Shown: in pieces, positions 8,589 through 17,435 of the stretch
How positions within the stretch are numbered: the stretch's first letter is position 1
Layout of the letters: each line of letters opens with the position of its first letter
Origin: UBA7446 sp964014735
Lineage (GTDB): Bacteria; Bacteroidota; Bacteroidia; Flavobacteriales; Flavobacteriaceae
DNA length: 64,000 nucleotides
Assembly (NCBI GenBank): GCA_964014735.1
Contig: CAXHBH010000002.1
Span: 1-64,000 of the forward strand
Direction: 5' to 3'
Notes under the pieces: generated by a model
Told to the model about the DNA's origin: nothing
What the model saw: only the letters and a program-made list of their open reading frames with translations
The model's database searches: none
Position numbers and translations under genes: made by a program

Positions 8589-9665
8589 ATGTCGCATCCC
8601 GTAAAGCCAGGGGTAGCCACTGGTAATGAAGTTCAAGAAATCTTTACTTTAGCTAAAGCCAAACAGTTTGCACTACCAGCAGTAAATGTAATTGGATCTG
8701 ACTCTATTAACGCTGTCTTGGAAACTGCAGCAAAGCTCAACGCACCTGTAATTATTCAATTCTCAAATGGGGGCGCACAGTTTAATGCTGGTAAAGGCTT
8801 GTCCAACGAAAATCAACAGGCTGCAATTGCAGGAGCTGTTGCTGGTGCAAAGCATGTACATCAAATGGCAGAGCTATATGGTGTAAGTGTTATTCTTCAC
8901 ACAGACCACGCTGCCAAAAAGCTACTTCCTTGGATCGACGGACTTCTTGATGCAAGTGAAAAGCATTTCGAAGAGACAGGGAAATCATTGTTCAGCTCAC
9001 ACATGATTGACCTCTCGGAAGAACCAATTGAAGAAAATATTGAAATCTGTAAGAATTATTTGAAACGTATGGCCAAAATGGACATGACTCTTGAAATTGA
9101 ATTAGGCGTAACTGGTGGTGAAGAGGATGGCGTAGACAATACAGATATCGACACCTCCAAATTATACACCCAACCAGAAGAAGTAGCTTTTGCTTTTGAA
9201 GAGCTATCACAAGTGAGCCCCCGCTTTACAATTGCAGCTGCATTTGGTAACGTACATGGCGTTTATAAGCCTGGAAATGTTGTACTAACTCCAAAAATAT
9301 TAAAGAACTCGCAAGCATTTGTAAGTGAAAAATACGGAGTCGGACCAAACACGATTGACTTTGTATTCCACGGAGGATCAGGCTCTACTGTTGAAGAAAT
9401 TAGAGAAAGTATTAGCTATGGAGTTGTTAAAATGAACATCGATACCGACATGCAATATGCCTTCACATCTGGTGTACGTGACTATATCCAGGAAAAGTCG
9501 GCCTATCTTCAAAAACAAATTGGAAACCCTGAAGGAGATGACGTACCCAACAAGAAATATTACGATCCGCGTGTTTGGTTACGTGAAGGGGAAAAAGCAT
9601 TTGTTACTCGACTGCAGCAAGCTTTTGAAGATCTAAACAATGTAAACACACTATATAATTCATAG
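8589..9665 (+). CDS. fbaA: Fructose-bisphosphate aldolase, class II
   Basis: Zn-dependent aldolase that interconverts fructose-1,6-bisphosphate with dihydroxyacetone phosphate and glyceraldehyde-3-phosphate (glycolysis and gluconeogenesis). The 358 residues are the length of type A class II enzymes. The metal and catalytic block HTDHAAKK is at about residues 104-111. The glycine-rich ELGVTGGEEDGVDN, the Zn ligand His in AAFGNVHGVYKPGN, the phosphate-binding FHGGSGS and the NIDTDMQYAF block are all present. It sits 31 bases upstream of accD and is probably the first gene of a short run. Confidence 0.95.
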   Translation: MSHPVKPGVATGNEVQEIFTLAKAKQFALPAVNVIGSDSINAVLETAAKLNAPVIIQFSNGGAQFNAGKGLSNENQQAAIAGAVAGAKHVHQMAELYGVSVILHTDHAAKKLLPWIDGLLDASEKHFEETGKSLFSSHMIDLSEEPIEENIEICKNYLKRMAKMDMTLEIELGVTGGEEDGVDNTDIDTSKLYTQPEEVAFAFEELSQVSPRFTIAAAFGNVHGVYKPGNVVLTPKILKNSQAFVSEKYGVGPNTIDFVFHGGSGSTVEEIRESISYGVVKMNIDTDMQYAFTSGVRDYIQEKSAYLQKQIGNPEGDDVPNKKYYDPRVWLREGEKAFVTRLQQAFEDLNNVNTLYNS

Positions 9666-9696
9666 TGTTTTATATATTTGATAAAATTCATATTCT

Positions 9697-10560
9697 ATGG
9701 CGTGGTTCAGACGTACTGAAAAAGGAATTCAAACTCAGACAAGCGAGAAGAAAGATACGCCACAGGGGTTATGGTATAAGTCTCCTACTGGAAAAATTGT
9801 TGACACAGATCAGTTAGCGGAAAATTTTTATGTATCCCCAGAAGATGGGTACCACGTGCGTATTGGAAGCAAGGAATATTTTGAAATCTTATTTGATAAT
9901 AATAAGTTCAGAGAACTTGACAAAAAGCTAAGTTCTAAAGATCCACTTAAGTTTGAGGATACCAAAACTTACAAAGAACGTGTCAAAGCGGCACAGAAAA
10001 AAACCAAACTCAATGATGCCGTAAGAGCAGCTTTTGGACTTTCCAATGGCAATGAGATGGTGATTGCTTGCATGGACTTTTCATTTATTGGGGGATCTAT
10101 GGGCTCTGTTGTAGGTGAAAAAATATACCGTGCTGCTGATTATGCACTAAAAAAGAAAATTCCATTTGTGATGATATCAAAATCTGGTGGAGCTCGTATG
10201 ATGGAAGCAGCCCTATCCTTAATGCAAATGGCAAAAACCGCTGCAAAGCTCGCACAACTTGCAGACGCTAAAATCCCATATGTATCGCTTTGTACGGACC
10301 CAACAACAGGCGGAACAACAGCTTCTTTTGCCATGCTAGGCGATATCAATATTTCTGAACCAGGTGCACTCATTGGCTTTGCTGGGCCAAGGGTGGTTAA
10401 AGACACTACTGGACAAGAGCTGCCAGAGGGCTTCCAAACTGCAGAATTTCTACAAGAGCATGGCTTTTTAGACTTTATTACGGATAGAAAAAATTTAAAA
10501 AAGAACATTAATCTCTACCTCGATTTAATATTAAATCGACCGCTTTCAAAAGAGGTGTGA
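9697..10560 (+). CDS. accD: Acetyl-CoA carboxylase carboxyltransferase subunit beta
   Basis: Beta subunit of the carboxyltransferase that passes the carboxyl group from biotin to acetyl-CoA for fatty acid synthesis. The crotonase-fold core is clear (GGSMGSVVGEKI, SKSGGARMMEAALSLMQMAKT, DPTTGGTTASFAMLGD, EPGALIGFAGPRVV). The N-terminal 60 residues align by position with the zinc-ribbon of E. coli AccD, but the four zinc-binding cysteines are absent (WYKSPTGKIVD where a CxxC is expected). From general knowledge this substitution is common in Flavobacteriaceae, so it is probably not a defect. The 287-residue length is normal. Confidence 0.94.
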   Translation: MAWFRRTEKGIQTQTSEKKDTPQGLWYKSPTGKIVDTDQLAENFYVSPEDGYHVRIGSKEYFEILFDNNKFRELDKKLSSKDPLKFEDTKTYKERVKAAQKKTKLNDAVRAAFGLSNGNEMVIACMDFSFIGGSMGSVVGEKIYRAADYALKKKIPFVMISKSGGARMMEAALSLMQMAKTAAKLAQLADAKIPYVSLCTDPTTGGTTASFAMLGDINISEPGALIGFAGPRVVKDTTGQELPEGFQTAEFLQEHGFLDFITDRKNLKKNINLYLDLILNRPLSKEV

Positions 10561-10579
10561 TTTCAATCAATTATTGTGT

Positions 10580-10587
10580 TATATTTG
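10580..10587 (+). promoter_or_regulatory. rpsO -7 element (TATATTTG)
   Basis: TATATTTG is an exact TAnnTTTG match, 54 bases before the rpsO ATG. The transcript would begin at about 10590-10595, leaving a leader of about 50 bases. Confidence 0.5.
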
Positions 10588-10591
10588 CAGC

Positions 10592-10610
10592 CTTCGAGAT
10601 AAACTCGAAG
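10592..10610 (+). promoter_or_regulatory. Hairpin in the rpsO 5' leader
   Basis: CTTCGAG (10592-10598), loop ATAAA, CTCGAAG (10604-10610): a perfect 7-bp stem at the predicted very start of the rpsO transcript. There is no U-tract, so it is not a terminator. It could stabilise the mRNA 5' end or be part of an S15 autoregulatory structure. S15 autoregulation is known in other phyla with differing folds; its operation here is inference. Confidence 0.45.
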
Positions 10611-10641
10611 TTGCATAAGGATCATTTACAATAATATTGGC

Positions 10642-10908
10642 ATGTTAAATAAAGAAGAAAAAGCAGCGATTTTCAAAAAGTACGGAAAGTCTGAAAAAAA
10701 TACTGGAAGTACGGAAGGACAAATTGCACTATTCACAAAACGTATTAACGACCTAACAGGACATCTGAAAAAAAATCATAAAGACTATAACACAGAACGT
10801 TCGTTGGTTATGTTAGTAGGTAAGCGAAGAAGTCTTTTGGATTATTTGAGAGACAAGGATATCGAGCGATACCGCTCCTTAATTAAGGAATTGGGCATTC
10901 GTAAATAA
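10642..10908 (+). CDS. rpsO: 30S ribosomal protein S15
   Basis: 88-residue S15, a primary binder of the 16S rRNA central domain. The classical blocks GSTEGQIALFTKRINDLTGHLKKNHKDY and LVMLVGKRRSLLDYLRDKDIERYRSLIKELGIRK are complete. The order rpsO-pnp is conserved across many bacteria. A 54-base leader with a perfect hairpin precedes it. Confidence 0.98.
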   Translation: MLNKEEKAAIFKKYGKSEKNTGSTEGQIALFTKRINDLTGHLKKNHKDYNTERSLVMLVGKRRSLLDYLRDKDIERYRSLIKELGIRK

Positions 10909-10997
10909 GCACTTAAAAGCATCCGCATCATCAGTTTTTCAAGGGTATCTACGACCACAACACAACAACACAGATACTAATTTTAAATTGAAAAAGT

Positions 10998-13199
10998 ATG
11001 ATACCTAATGTACATACCTCGACTATTGACTTAGGCGATGGACGCACTATTACCTTAGAAACAGGCAAGCTAGCCAAACAAGCAGATGGTTCTGTTGTTG
11101 TAAAAAGCGGCAACTGTATGCTGTTAGCCACCGTTGTTTCAGCTCGTCAGACATCACCTGTTGACTTTCTACCCTTGACGGTAGATTACCGTGAAAAATT
11201 TGCGGCCGCAGGACGATTTCCTGGTGGTTTCTTTAAACGAGAAGCTAGACCTAGCAACGAAGAAATCCTTACTATGCGTTTGGTTGACCGAGTGTTACGT
11301 CCGCTTTTCCCAAAAGATTATCACGCAGAAACACAATTGATGATTCAATTGATGTCGCATGACGAGAACGTTATGCCTGATGCACTAGCAGGACTTGCTG
11401 CCTCTACCGTTATTCAGCTTTCAGATATTCCTTTTGAATGTCCTATTTCTGAAGTTCGTGTGGCACAAATAGACGGCAAGTTCATTGTTAACCCTAGTAA
11501 AGCCCAGCTCAAAGAATCTAATGTTGACATCATGATTGGTGCCAGCGATGACTCTGTAACTATGGTTGAAGGAGAGTTCGAAGAAGTTTCTGAAGAAGTA
11601 ATGGCAGATGCCATTCGCTTTGGACACGAAGCCATAAAGCTTCAAATTGCTGCTCAAGTTGAGTTAGCTGAAGCTGTTGGGAAAAAGGAAACGCGTGAAT
11701 ACGAAGCTGAAGACAGCGACGATACATTACAACAAAAGATTCACGATTTCGCTTACCAAAAATGTTACGAAATAGCCAAAAAAGGCAGTTCTAAACAAGA
11801 TCGTGGTATTGCTTTTAGCGAAGTAAAAGAAGCTCTATTAGAAACTTTTTCTGAAGAAGAAATCGAAGAAAAAGGAAAACTAATTAGTAAATACTTTAGC
11901 AAAGCGCAAAAAGAAGCAGTTCGCGAATTGGTATTAAGTGAGGGTATTCGTCTTGACGGCCGTAAAACCACAGATATTAGACCCATATGGTGTGAGGTAG
12001 ATTACCTACCATCAACTCATGGTTCTTCTGTATTTACTCGTGGCGAAACACAAGCACTTGCAACTGTAACACTCGGAACCTCTAGAGAGTCTAATATGAT
12101 TGATCTGCCAACGGCACAAGGAGAAGAAACTTTCTATCTGCACTATAATTTTCCACCGTTTTGTACTGGTGAAGCACGACCACTAAGAGGTACATCTCGA
12201 CGTGAAGTAGGGCACGGTAACCTAGCGCAGCGTGCGCTTAAAAAGGTAATGCCTGATGATTGTCCTTACACCGTTCGTGTGGTTTCAGAAGTTTTGGAAT
12301 CTAACGGCTCTTCTTCAATGGCAACTGTCTGTGCCGGTACTATGGCGCTTATGGATGCTGGTGTTCAAATAGCTAATCCAGTTTCTGGAATTGCTATGGG
12401 GCTAATTTCTGACGGAGAACGTTTTGCAGTTTTATCTGATATTCTAGGAGATGAAGATCATCTAGGAGATATGGACTTTAAAGTTACGGGGACTGAGAAC
12501 GGAATCACAGCTTGTCAAATGGATATTAAAATTAAAGGTCTCCCCTATGATATTTTAATTCAAGCATTAAAGCAAGCACGTGATGGACGTATGCACATTT
12601 TAGATAAGCTAAATGAAACCATAGAGGCGCCAGCAGCAGATGTAAAAGAGCATGCGCCAAAGATGGTAATGCGTACAATTCCTAATGAATATATTGGTGC
12701 AATTATTGGTCCTGGAGGAAAGGTAATTCAAGAGCTTCAAAAGGAAACCAATACGACTATTGTTATTAACGAAGATCCTGACACAGGTGAAGGTATCATT
12801 GAAATTTTAGGTACTGGACCAGAAGGAATTGATCAAGTACTTGCACGTGTAGATGCGCTAACATTCAAACCGGAGGTTGGTGAAACATATGAAGTTCAAG
12901 TAATCAAAATTCTTGATTTTGGAGCAGTAGTTGAATATACCGATGCCCCCGGAAACGAAGTGTTGCTTCACGTTAGTGAATTAGCATGGGAACGCACAGA
13001 AAATGTAACTGATGTTGTAAATATGGGTGATGTATTTGATGTTAAATACTTTGGAATAGACTCGCGAACTCGTAAGGAAAAGGTTTCTAGAAAAGCTCTT
13101 TTAGAAAAGCCTGAAGGATATGTAGAGCGGAAACCTAGACCAGGCGGTAACGACCGAAGAAGAAACGGCGGTAATTATCGTAGACCAAAAAGTGACTAA
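10998..13199 (+). CDS. pnp: Polynucleotide phosphorylase
   Basis: 3'-5' phosphorolytic exoribonuclease and degradosome component in the cytosol. The 733 residues contain two RNase PH domains (the first with the FFKREARPSNEEILTMRLVDRVLRPLFP region, the second with LDGRKTTDIRPIWCEVD), an intervening helical domain, a KH domain with the GxxG loop in YIGAIIGPGGKVIQEL, and an S1 domain (LDFGAVVEYTDAPGNEVLLHVSEL). The protein ends in a basic Arg/Gly-rich tail (RRNGGNYRRPK) of about 25 residues, plausible as extra RNA contact. It lies 89 bases after rpsO and is followed by a strong terminator. Confidence 0.97.
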   Translation: MIPNVHTSTIDLGDGRTITLETGKLAKQADGSVVVKSGNCMLLATVVSARQTSPVDFLPLTVDYREKFAAAGRFPGGFFKREARPSNEEILTMRLVDRVLRPLFPKDYHAETQLMIQLMSHDENVMPDALAGLAASTVIQLSDIPFECPISEVRVAQIDGKFIVNPSKAQLKESNVDIMIGASDDSVTMVEGEFEEVSEEVMADAIRFGHEAIKLQIAAQVELAEAVGKKETREYEAEDSDDTLQQKIHDFAYQKCYEIAKKGSSKQDRGIAFSEVKEALLETFSEEEIEEKGKLISKYFSKAQKEAVRELVLSEGIRLDGRKTTDIRPIWCEVDYLPSTHGSSVFTRGETQALATVTLGTSRESNMIDLPTAQGEETFYLHYNFPPFCTGEARPLRGTSRREVGHGNLAQRALKKVMPDDCPYTVRVVSEVLESNGSSSMATVCAGTMALMDAGVQIANPVSGIAMGLISDGERFAVLSDILGDEDHLGDMDFKVTGTENGITACQMDIKIKGLPYDILIQALKQARDGRMHILDKLNETIEAPAADVKEHAPKMVMRTIPNEYIGAIIGPGGKVIQELQKETNTTIVINEDPDTGEGIIEILGTGPEGIDQVLARVDALTFKPEVGETYEVQVIKILDFGAVVEYTDAPGNEVLLHVSELAWERTENVTDVVNMGDVFDVKYFGIDSRTRKEKVSRKALLEKPEGYVERKPRPGGNDRRRNGGNYRRPKSD

Positions 13200-13220
13200 A
13201 TAATTTCAAACAACAAATTA

Positions 13221-13253
13221 AATCCGCTAAATTGTTTTTAGCGGATTTTTTTT
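13221..13253 (+). terminator. Rho-independent terminator after pnp
   Basis: AATCCGCTAA (13221-13230), a 7-base loop, TTAGCGGATT (13238-13247), then a T run to 13253. The perfect 10-bp stem with T-tract begins 22 bases after the pnp stop. Confidence 0.88.
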
Positions 13254-13315
13254 CATTTAATGTAACCTTGCAGTGCATACATACGTATAACACTTGAAAT
13301 CCTTACAAAAAAACA

Positions 13316-14179
13316 ATGAGACAGTTAAAAATTACAAAGCAGGTTACCAATCGTGAAACAGCTTCTCTGGATAAATACCTTCAAGAAATAGGTAAAGTTG
13401 ATCTGATTACTGCTGAAATGGAGGTTGAACTCGCCCAACGCATTAAGGCTGGTGATCAAATCGCCCTTGAAAAACTCACCAAAGCCAACCTTCGTTTTGT
13501 GGTCTCTGTTGCCAAACAATATCAAAATCAGGGCTTAACCCTGCCAGACCTTATTAATGAAGGTAATTTAGGACTTATTAAAGCTGCAAAGCGCTTTGAT
13601 GAAACGCGTGGATTTAAATTTATTTCATATGCAGTATGGTGGATTCGCCAATCTATATTGCAAGCCTTAGCAGAACAGTCCCGTATTGTAAGGTTGCCAC
13701 TCAATAAGATTGGTTCTATCAATAAAATTAATAAAACATATGCCTTTTTAGAGCAAGCACATGAACGCGTTCCATCAGCAGAAGAAATTGCCAAGGAGCT
13801 CGACATGACGATATCTGATGTAAAAGAGTCCATGAAAAATTCAGGCCGCCACGTATCCATGGATGCGCCGCTGGTAGAAGGCGAAGATTCAAATCTATAC
13901 GATGTATTAAGAAGCGGTGAGTCTCCAAATCCAGACAGAGAGCTTATGCACGAGTCTTTACGTACGGAAATCGAGCGTGCACTAGAAACATTAACACCAA
14001 GAGAAGCGGACGTAGTTCGCCTTTATTTTGGCCTAGGAAATCAACATCCAATGACTCTAGAAGAAATTGGAGAAACATTTGACCTTACACGTGAGCGTGT
14101 GCGTCAGATCAAGGAAAAGGCTATAAGAAGGTTAAAACATACTTCAAGAAGTAAAATTCTAAAAACCTACCTTGGCTGA
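13316..14179 (+). CDS. rpoD: Primary sigma factor RpoD (short Bacteroidota form)
   Basis: Housekeeping sigma-70 factor. At 287 residues it has regions 1.2, 2, 3 and 4 but no acidic region 1.1, the form typical of Bacteroidota, which recognises TTG/TAnnTTTG promoters. Visible blocks are region 2 (LRFVVSVAKQYQNQGL, LINEGNLGLIKAAKRFDETRGFKFISYAVWWIRQ) and region 4.2 (LTLEEIGETF-type helix-turn-helix read here as MTLEEIGETFDLTRERVRQIKEKAIRRL). Its stop overlaps the start of rpe by one base, so the two are probably co-transcribed. Confidence 0.96.
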   Translation: MRQLKITKQVTNRETASLDKYLQEIGKVDLITAEMEVELAQRIKAGDQIALEKLTKANLRFVVSVAKQYQNQGLTLPDLINEGNLGLIKAAKRFDETRGFKFISYAVWWIRQSILQALAEQSRIVRLPLNKIGSINKINKTYAFLEQAHERVPSAEEIAKELDMTISDVKESMKNSGRHVSMDAPLVEGEDSNLYDVLRSGESPNPDRELMHESLRTEIERALETLTPREADVVRLYFGLGNQHPMTLEEIGETFDLTRERVRQIKEKAIRRLKHTSRSKILKTYLG

Positions 14180-14850
14180 TGGGTATAATTAAAATTGCGC
14201 CGTCAATGTTAGCAGCAGACTTTGCAAATTTGGAGCGCGATATTCAAATGGTAAACCAAAGTGAAGCAGATTGGTTTCACATGGACATCATGGACGGCGT
14301 TTTCGTTCCTAACATTTCGTTTGGAATGCCAGTGCTCAAGGCAATGGCAAGACACACCAAGAAAACTTTGGATGTACATTTAATGATTATGGATCCTGAT
14401 CGCTATATTGAAACTTTTGCTAAAATAGGTGCAGATATTTTAACAGTACATGCTGAAACTTGTCCCCACCTTCAAAGAACTCTTCAGGCTATTAAAGATG
14501 CAGGCATGCAAGCAGGTGTTGCACTAAATCCACATACACCTGTTAGCTTATTGGAAGACATAATTTCATATATTGATGTAGTGTGTGTGATGAGTGTAAA
14601 TCCTGGATTTGGTGGTCAAAAATTCATCACAAATACCTATGCAAAAGTAAGCAAGCTACGTGCCATGATTGATGCACAAAAATCATCAACACTAATTGAA
14701 ATTGATGGGGGCATTAATGCTACCAACTGTACCGATTTGGTTGAAGCAGGCGCTGATGTATTGGTTGCAGGGAGCTTTATTTTTTCATCAGAAGAGCCGT
14801 CTAAAACCATCAAAAACTTAAGGCAAGTTGCCAATGCAAAAACATTTTAA
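14179..14850 (+). CDS. rpe: Ribulose-phosphate 3-epimerase
   Basis: Pentose-phosphate enzyme interconverting ribulose-5-phosphate and xylulose-5-phosphate. The TIM-barrel signatures are present: APSMLAADFANLE at the N-terminus, the metal-binding HMDIMDG, DVHLMI, HAE, VMSVNPGFGGQKF and the second catalytic Asp in IEIDGGI, with the phosphate-binding VAGSFIF near the end. The 223 residues are full length. The ATG overlaps the rpoD TGA by one base. Confidence 0.96.
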   Translation: MGIIKIAPSMLAADFANLERDIQMVNQSEADWFHMDIMDGVFVPNISFGMPVLKAMARHTKKTLDVHLMIMDPDRYIETFAKIGADILTVHAETCPHLQRTLQAIKDAGMQAGVALNPHTPVSLLEDIISYIDVVCVMSVNPGFGGQKFITNTYAKVSKLRAMIDAQKSSTLIEIDGGINATNCTDLVEAGADVLVAGSFIFSSEEPSKTIKNLRQVANAKTF

Positions 14851-14902
14851 ATATTTTATTTCTTATTTTTAAATCATCGAATCTTTGCAATAAAATAAAC
14901 TT

Positions 14903-15919
14903 ATGATTTTAGTCACAGGTGGACTGGGTTTTATTGGATCCCACACGGTTGTATCATTAATAGAAAAGGGTCATGAAGTCCTTATCGTCGACGACTTATC
15001 CAATTCTACAATAGAGGTACTAAATGGTATTGAGACTGCAAGTGGTACCCGTCCTAAATTTGAAGAGTTAAACTTACAAAATAGTGACGGGCTTAGTCAA
15101 ATTTTTCAAACCCATAAGATCACTGGAATCATTCACTTTGCAGCAGCAAAGGCACTAGGAGAAAGCGTCCAAAAGCCCATAGCGTACTATCAAAACAATC
15201 TTGGGTCATTGCTTAATTTATTGGCTGAGATATTAAAATCTGAAAAACCTATACCCTTTATTTTTAGTTCTTCTTGCACTGTTTATGGGGAGGCCAAAAC
15301 ACTTCCTATAACGGAGCGTGCTCCAATTCAGGCAGCTATATCGCCATATGGCAACACCAAACAAGTAGGTGAAGAAATATTAGTAGATGCCGTAAATGCG
15401 ATTGAAGGTTTTAAGGCAATTTCACTTCGCTACTTTAATCCAATTGGTGCCCATCCTTCTATTGCAATTGGAGAACTACCACTTGGAAAACCACAAAATT
15501 TAGTGCCTTTTATCACCCAGACTGCTGCCGGTTTGTATCCAAAACTTACCGTTTTCGGCAACGATTACCCAACTCCTGATGGTACTAATATCAGAGATTA
15601 TATTCACGTTGTGGATTTGGCAGAAGCACATGTGGTTGCGCTTGAGCGCATCAGATTAAATAATACGTCTGAAGCTTATGAAGTATTCAATTTAGGTACA
15701 GGTAGAGGGAGTAGCGTTCTTGAAGTAATTCAAAGTTTTGAACGCGTATCAGGACAAAAACTGACTTATGAAATTGGAGACAGACGAACTGGAGACGTAA
15801 TTGCTGCCTACGCAGACACTACTAAAGCCAATAAAGTCTTAAGTTGGAAAAACCAACGTAGTCTTGATGAAGCCATAGCATCGGCTTGGGCTTGGGAAAA
15901 GAAAATCAGAGGGCTATAG
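14903..15919 (+). CDS. galE: UDP-glucose 4-epimerase
   Basis: Extended short-chain dehydrogenase that interconverts UDP-galactose and UDP-glucose, the last Leloir step. The NAD-binding GGLGFIGSHT is at the N-terminus, followed by IVDDLSNS, HFAAAKALGESVQKP, the serine region SSSCTVYG, the YxxxK pair in SPYGNTK, RYFNPIGAHPS and GTNIRDYIHVVDLAEAH. The 338 residues are full length. It closes the conserved housekeeping block. A decayed galK fragment begins at its stop codon, which suggests that a galactose cluster once continued here. Confidence 0.95.
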   Translation: MILVTGGLGFIGSHTVVSLIEKGHEVLIVDDLSNSTIEVLNGIETASGTRPKFEELNLQNSDGLSQIFQTHKITGIIHFAAAKALGESVQKPIAYYQNNLGSLLNLLAEILKSEKPIPFIFSSSCTVYGEAKTLPITERAPIQAAISPYGNTKQVGEEILVDAVNAIEGFKAISLRYFNPIGAHPSIAIGELPLGKPQNLVPFITQTAAGLYPKLTVFGNDYPTPDGTNIRDYIHVVDLAEAHVVALERIRLNNTSEAYEVFNLGTGRGSSVLEVIQSFERVSGQKLTYEIGDRRTGDVIAAYADTTKANKVLSWKNQRSLDEAIASAWAWEKKIRGL

Positions 15920-16041
15920 GCAATTCTTGTAGACAATAATACTGAAACACAATCTCCGTTGTAGTCTACATTTTCATTAATAACATTTATACGACCAGAA
16001 GATTTTAAAATGATGTCAGCGTCGTTTGTGTTTATGGTCAT
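15920..16041 (-). pseudogene. galK: galK remnant (N-terminal ~35 codons only)
   Basis: Read from 16041 leftwards, the first 32 codons match the start of the intact galK at 38650 in about 20 positions, with several other conservative changes (NTN-DII-K-GRIN-I-E-DYNG-V skeleton). Similarity is also obvious at the DNA level over the first 100 bases. The conserved substrate-binding PGRINLIGEH of galactokinases is broken here to SGRINVINEN. The similarity fades after about codon 35, and the open frame then runs antisense into galE, so no kinase can be made. This is a truncated, diverged relic, next to galM as in a galactose operon. Confidence 0.8.
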
Positions 16042-16056
16042 TGGTTTTGGTTGATG

Positions 16057-17205
16057 TTATTTTACTGAAAACTGAAACCAAGTTTCACTTGCAAATGACT
16101 CTCCAGGGTTTAGAACGGTTGTGGGAAAATTGGACTGATTAGGTGCATCTGGAAAATGTTGCGTTTCCAAGCAAAAACCTGTTTGCGGTCCATATGTTCC
16201 GCCATTCTTAGCAGTTAACGTATTGTCCAAAAAGTTACCTGTATAAAGCTGGATGCCGGGTTGGTCAGTAAAGACCTTCATCACACGTCCGCTTTTAGGG
16301 TGATGTACTACTGCTGCTTCAACCATTGCCTTTTCTGAGGGATTGATAACAAAGCAATGATCATATCCGTTTCCTATTTCGAGCTGTTTGCTCTCGCTAT
16401 TAAAGTCTTGTCCCATGGTTTTGAAAGAGGAAAAATCGAATGGCGTTTGTGCCACAGCTGTATATGCTCCCGTGGGAATCTGATTCTCATCAACAGCCAA
16501 AAAAGCATCGGCATTTAACATGAGTTCATGATCTAAAATTTGCGCAGTAAAATCCCCAGACAAGTTGAAGTAACTGTGTTGGGTCAGGTTTATTATTGTC
16601 TTTTGGTCTGTTGAGGCCTCGTAACGTACTTTTAAAATATCATCGTTTGAAAGCGTATACGTTACGCTGACCGATACGTTTCCGGGATAGCCTTCCTCCA
16701 TGTGCTTGGATAGGTAGTGCAACATTACTCCTGAGGCATTTGTATCACTAAAACTTTCTGCACCCCATAATACTTTATCAAAACCCTTGATACCACCATG
16801 CAAATGATTAACCCCATTATTAATAGCCAGTTGATAATCTTTATCATCTAGCGAAAATGAACCTCCTGCTATCCTATTGCCAAAACGTCCGATAATAGCG
16901 CCGAAATAAGGGTGCCTATCAAGATATTGCCTAGGATCATCAAAGCCCAAAGCAATGTCAGCCATTTTTCCATTTCTATCAGGCGTTTTGATAGACTTGA
17001 TGATGCCGCCTAGATTAATTAACTCAACGACAATACCATTGTTGTTTTCAAGTCTGTATTGTTCAATGTTTTGATCTTTCATAAAAGTAGTTATTACAAT
17101 CTTATCCAATTTGGGTTTGCCTTTTTTTTGGCATGCAGCAACCAAAATCAATATCATTGATAAAACAAAAAACCTTAAAAAACGTTTTAATATAAGATGG
17201 TTCAT
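16057..17205 (-). CDS. galM: Aldose 1-epimerase (galactose mutarotase), lipoprotein
   Basis: Interconverts alpha and beta anomers of galactose or glucose. The beta-sandwich enzyme shows GRFGNRIAGGSFSLD, NHLHGG, the catalytic His in TQHSYFNLSGD, and the catalytic Glu in the C-terminal CLETQHFPDAPN. The N-terminus has a hydrophobic stretch ending in the lipobox LVAAC, so it is probably a periplasmic or outer-membrane lipoprotein, common for the GalM proteins of polysaccharide loci. The ATG at 17205 is preferred to a TTG seven codons upstream. It stands alone between the galK remnant and a minus-strand terminator, and would feed galactokinase with the alpha-anomer. Confidence 0.92.
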   Translation of the reverse strand: MNHLILKRFLRFFVLSMILILVAACQKKGKPKLDKIVITTFMKDQNIEQYRLENNNGIVVELINLGGIIKSIKTPDRNGKMADIALGFDDPRQYLDRHPYFGAIIGRFGNRIAGGSFSLDDKDYQLAINNGVNHLHGGIKGFDKVLWGAESFSDTNASGVMLHYLSKHMEEGYPGNVSVSVTYTLSNDDILKVRYEASTDQKTIINLTQHSYFNLSGDFTAQILDHELMLNADAFLAVDENQIPTGAYTAVAQTPFDFSSFKTMGQDFNSESKQLEIGNGYDHCFVINPSEKAMVEAAVVHHPKSGRVMKVFTDQPGIQLYTGNFLDNTLTAKNGGTYGPQTGFCLETQHFPDAPNQSNFPTTVLNPGESFASETWFQFSVK

Positions 17206-17326
17206 TTTCTTTTTACGATTGGACAATTTGTTTTAGTAAATGTAATGCAAACGACCGACATTGGTGACCAATAGTGAACGCTATTTTTAGGTCAATACCA
17301 ATTTTATCACAAGAAATCTCAAGCAT

Positions 17327-17362
17327 AAAAAAGGAGAACCAATCTCTGTGAATCAATTCTCC
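17327..17362 (-). terminator. Minus-strand terminator, with a tRNA-like 3'-end string beside it
   Basis: On the minus strand, a 12-bp stem with some G-U pairs (GGAGAATTGATT / GATTGGTTCTCC, 17362-17333) closes a six-base loop and is followed by six T (17332-17327). It would end transcription from the sulfatase stub at 17436-17645. Directly upstream on the minus strand (about 17390-17366) is TTCGAACTCCAG followed by GTCTGGGTCAC, which resembles the T-loop and acceptor end of a tRNA, but no complete tRNA can be folded. Confidence 0.6.
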
Positions 17363-17435
17363 GATTGCGTGACCCAGACTTACTGGAGTTCGAACTTAAT
17401 TCAAGGATTCAATTCTCTAGATGCAAAAACAATAT

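Noticed and set aside
10140..10508. Long antisense open frames inside accD and other genes
   Set aside because: They lie wholly within well-recognised genes on the other strand and resemble no protein family.
17366..17395. A complete tRNA gene
   Set aside because: Only a T-loop and acceptor-like string is seen; no anticodon or D arm can be folded.
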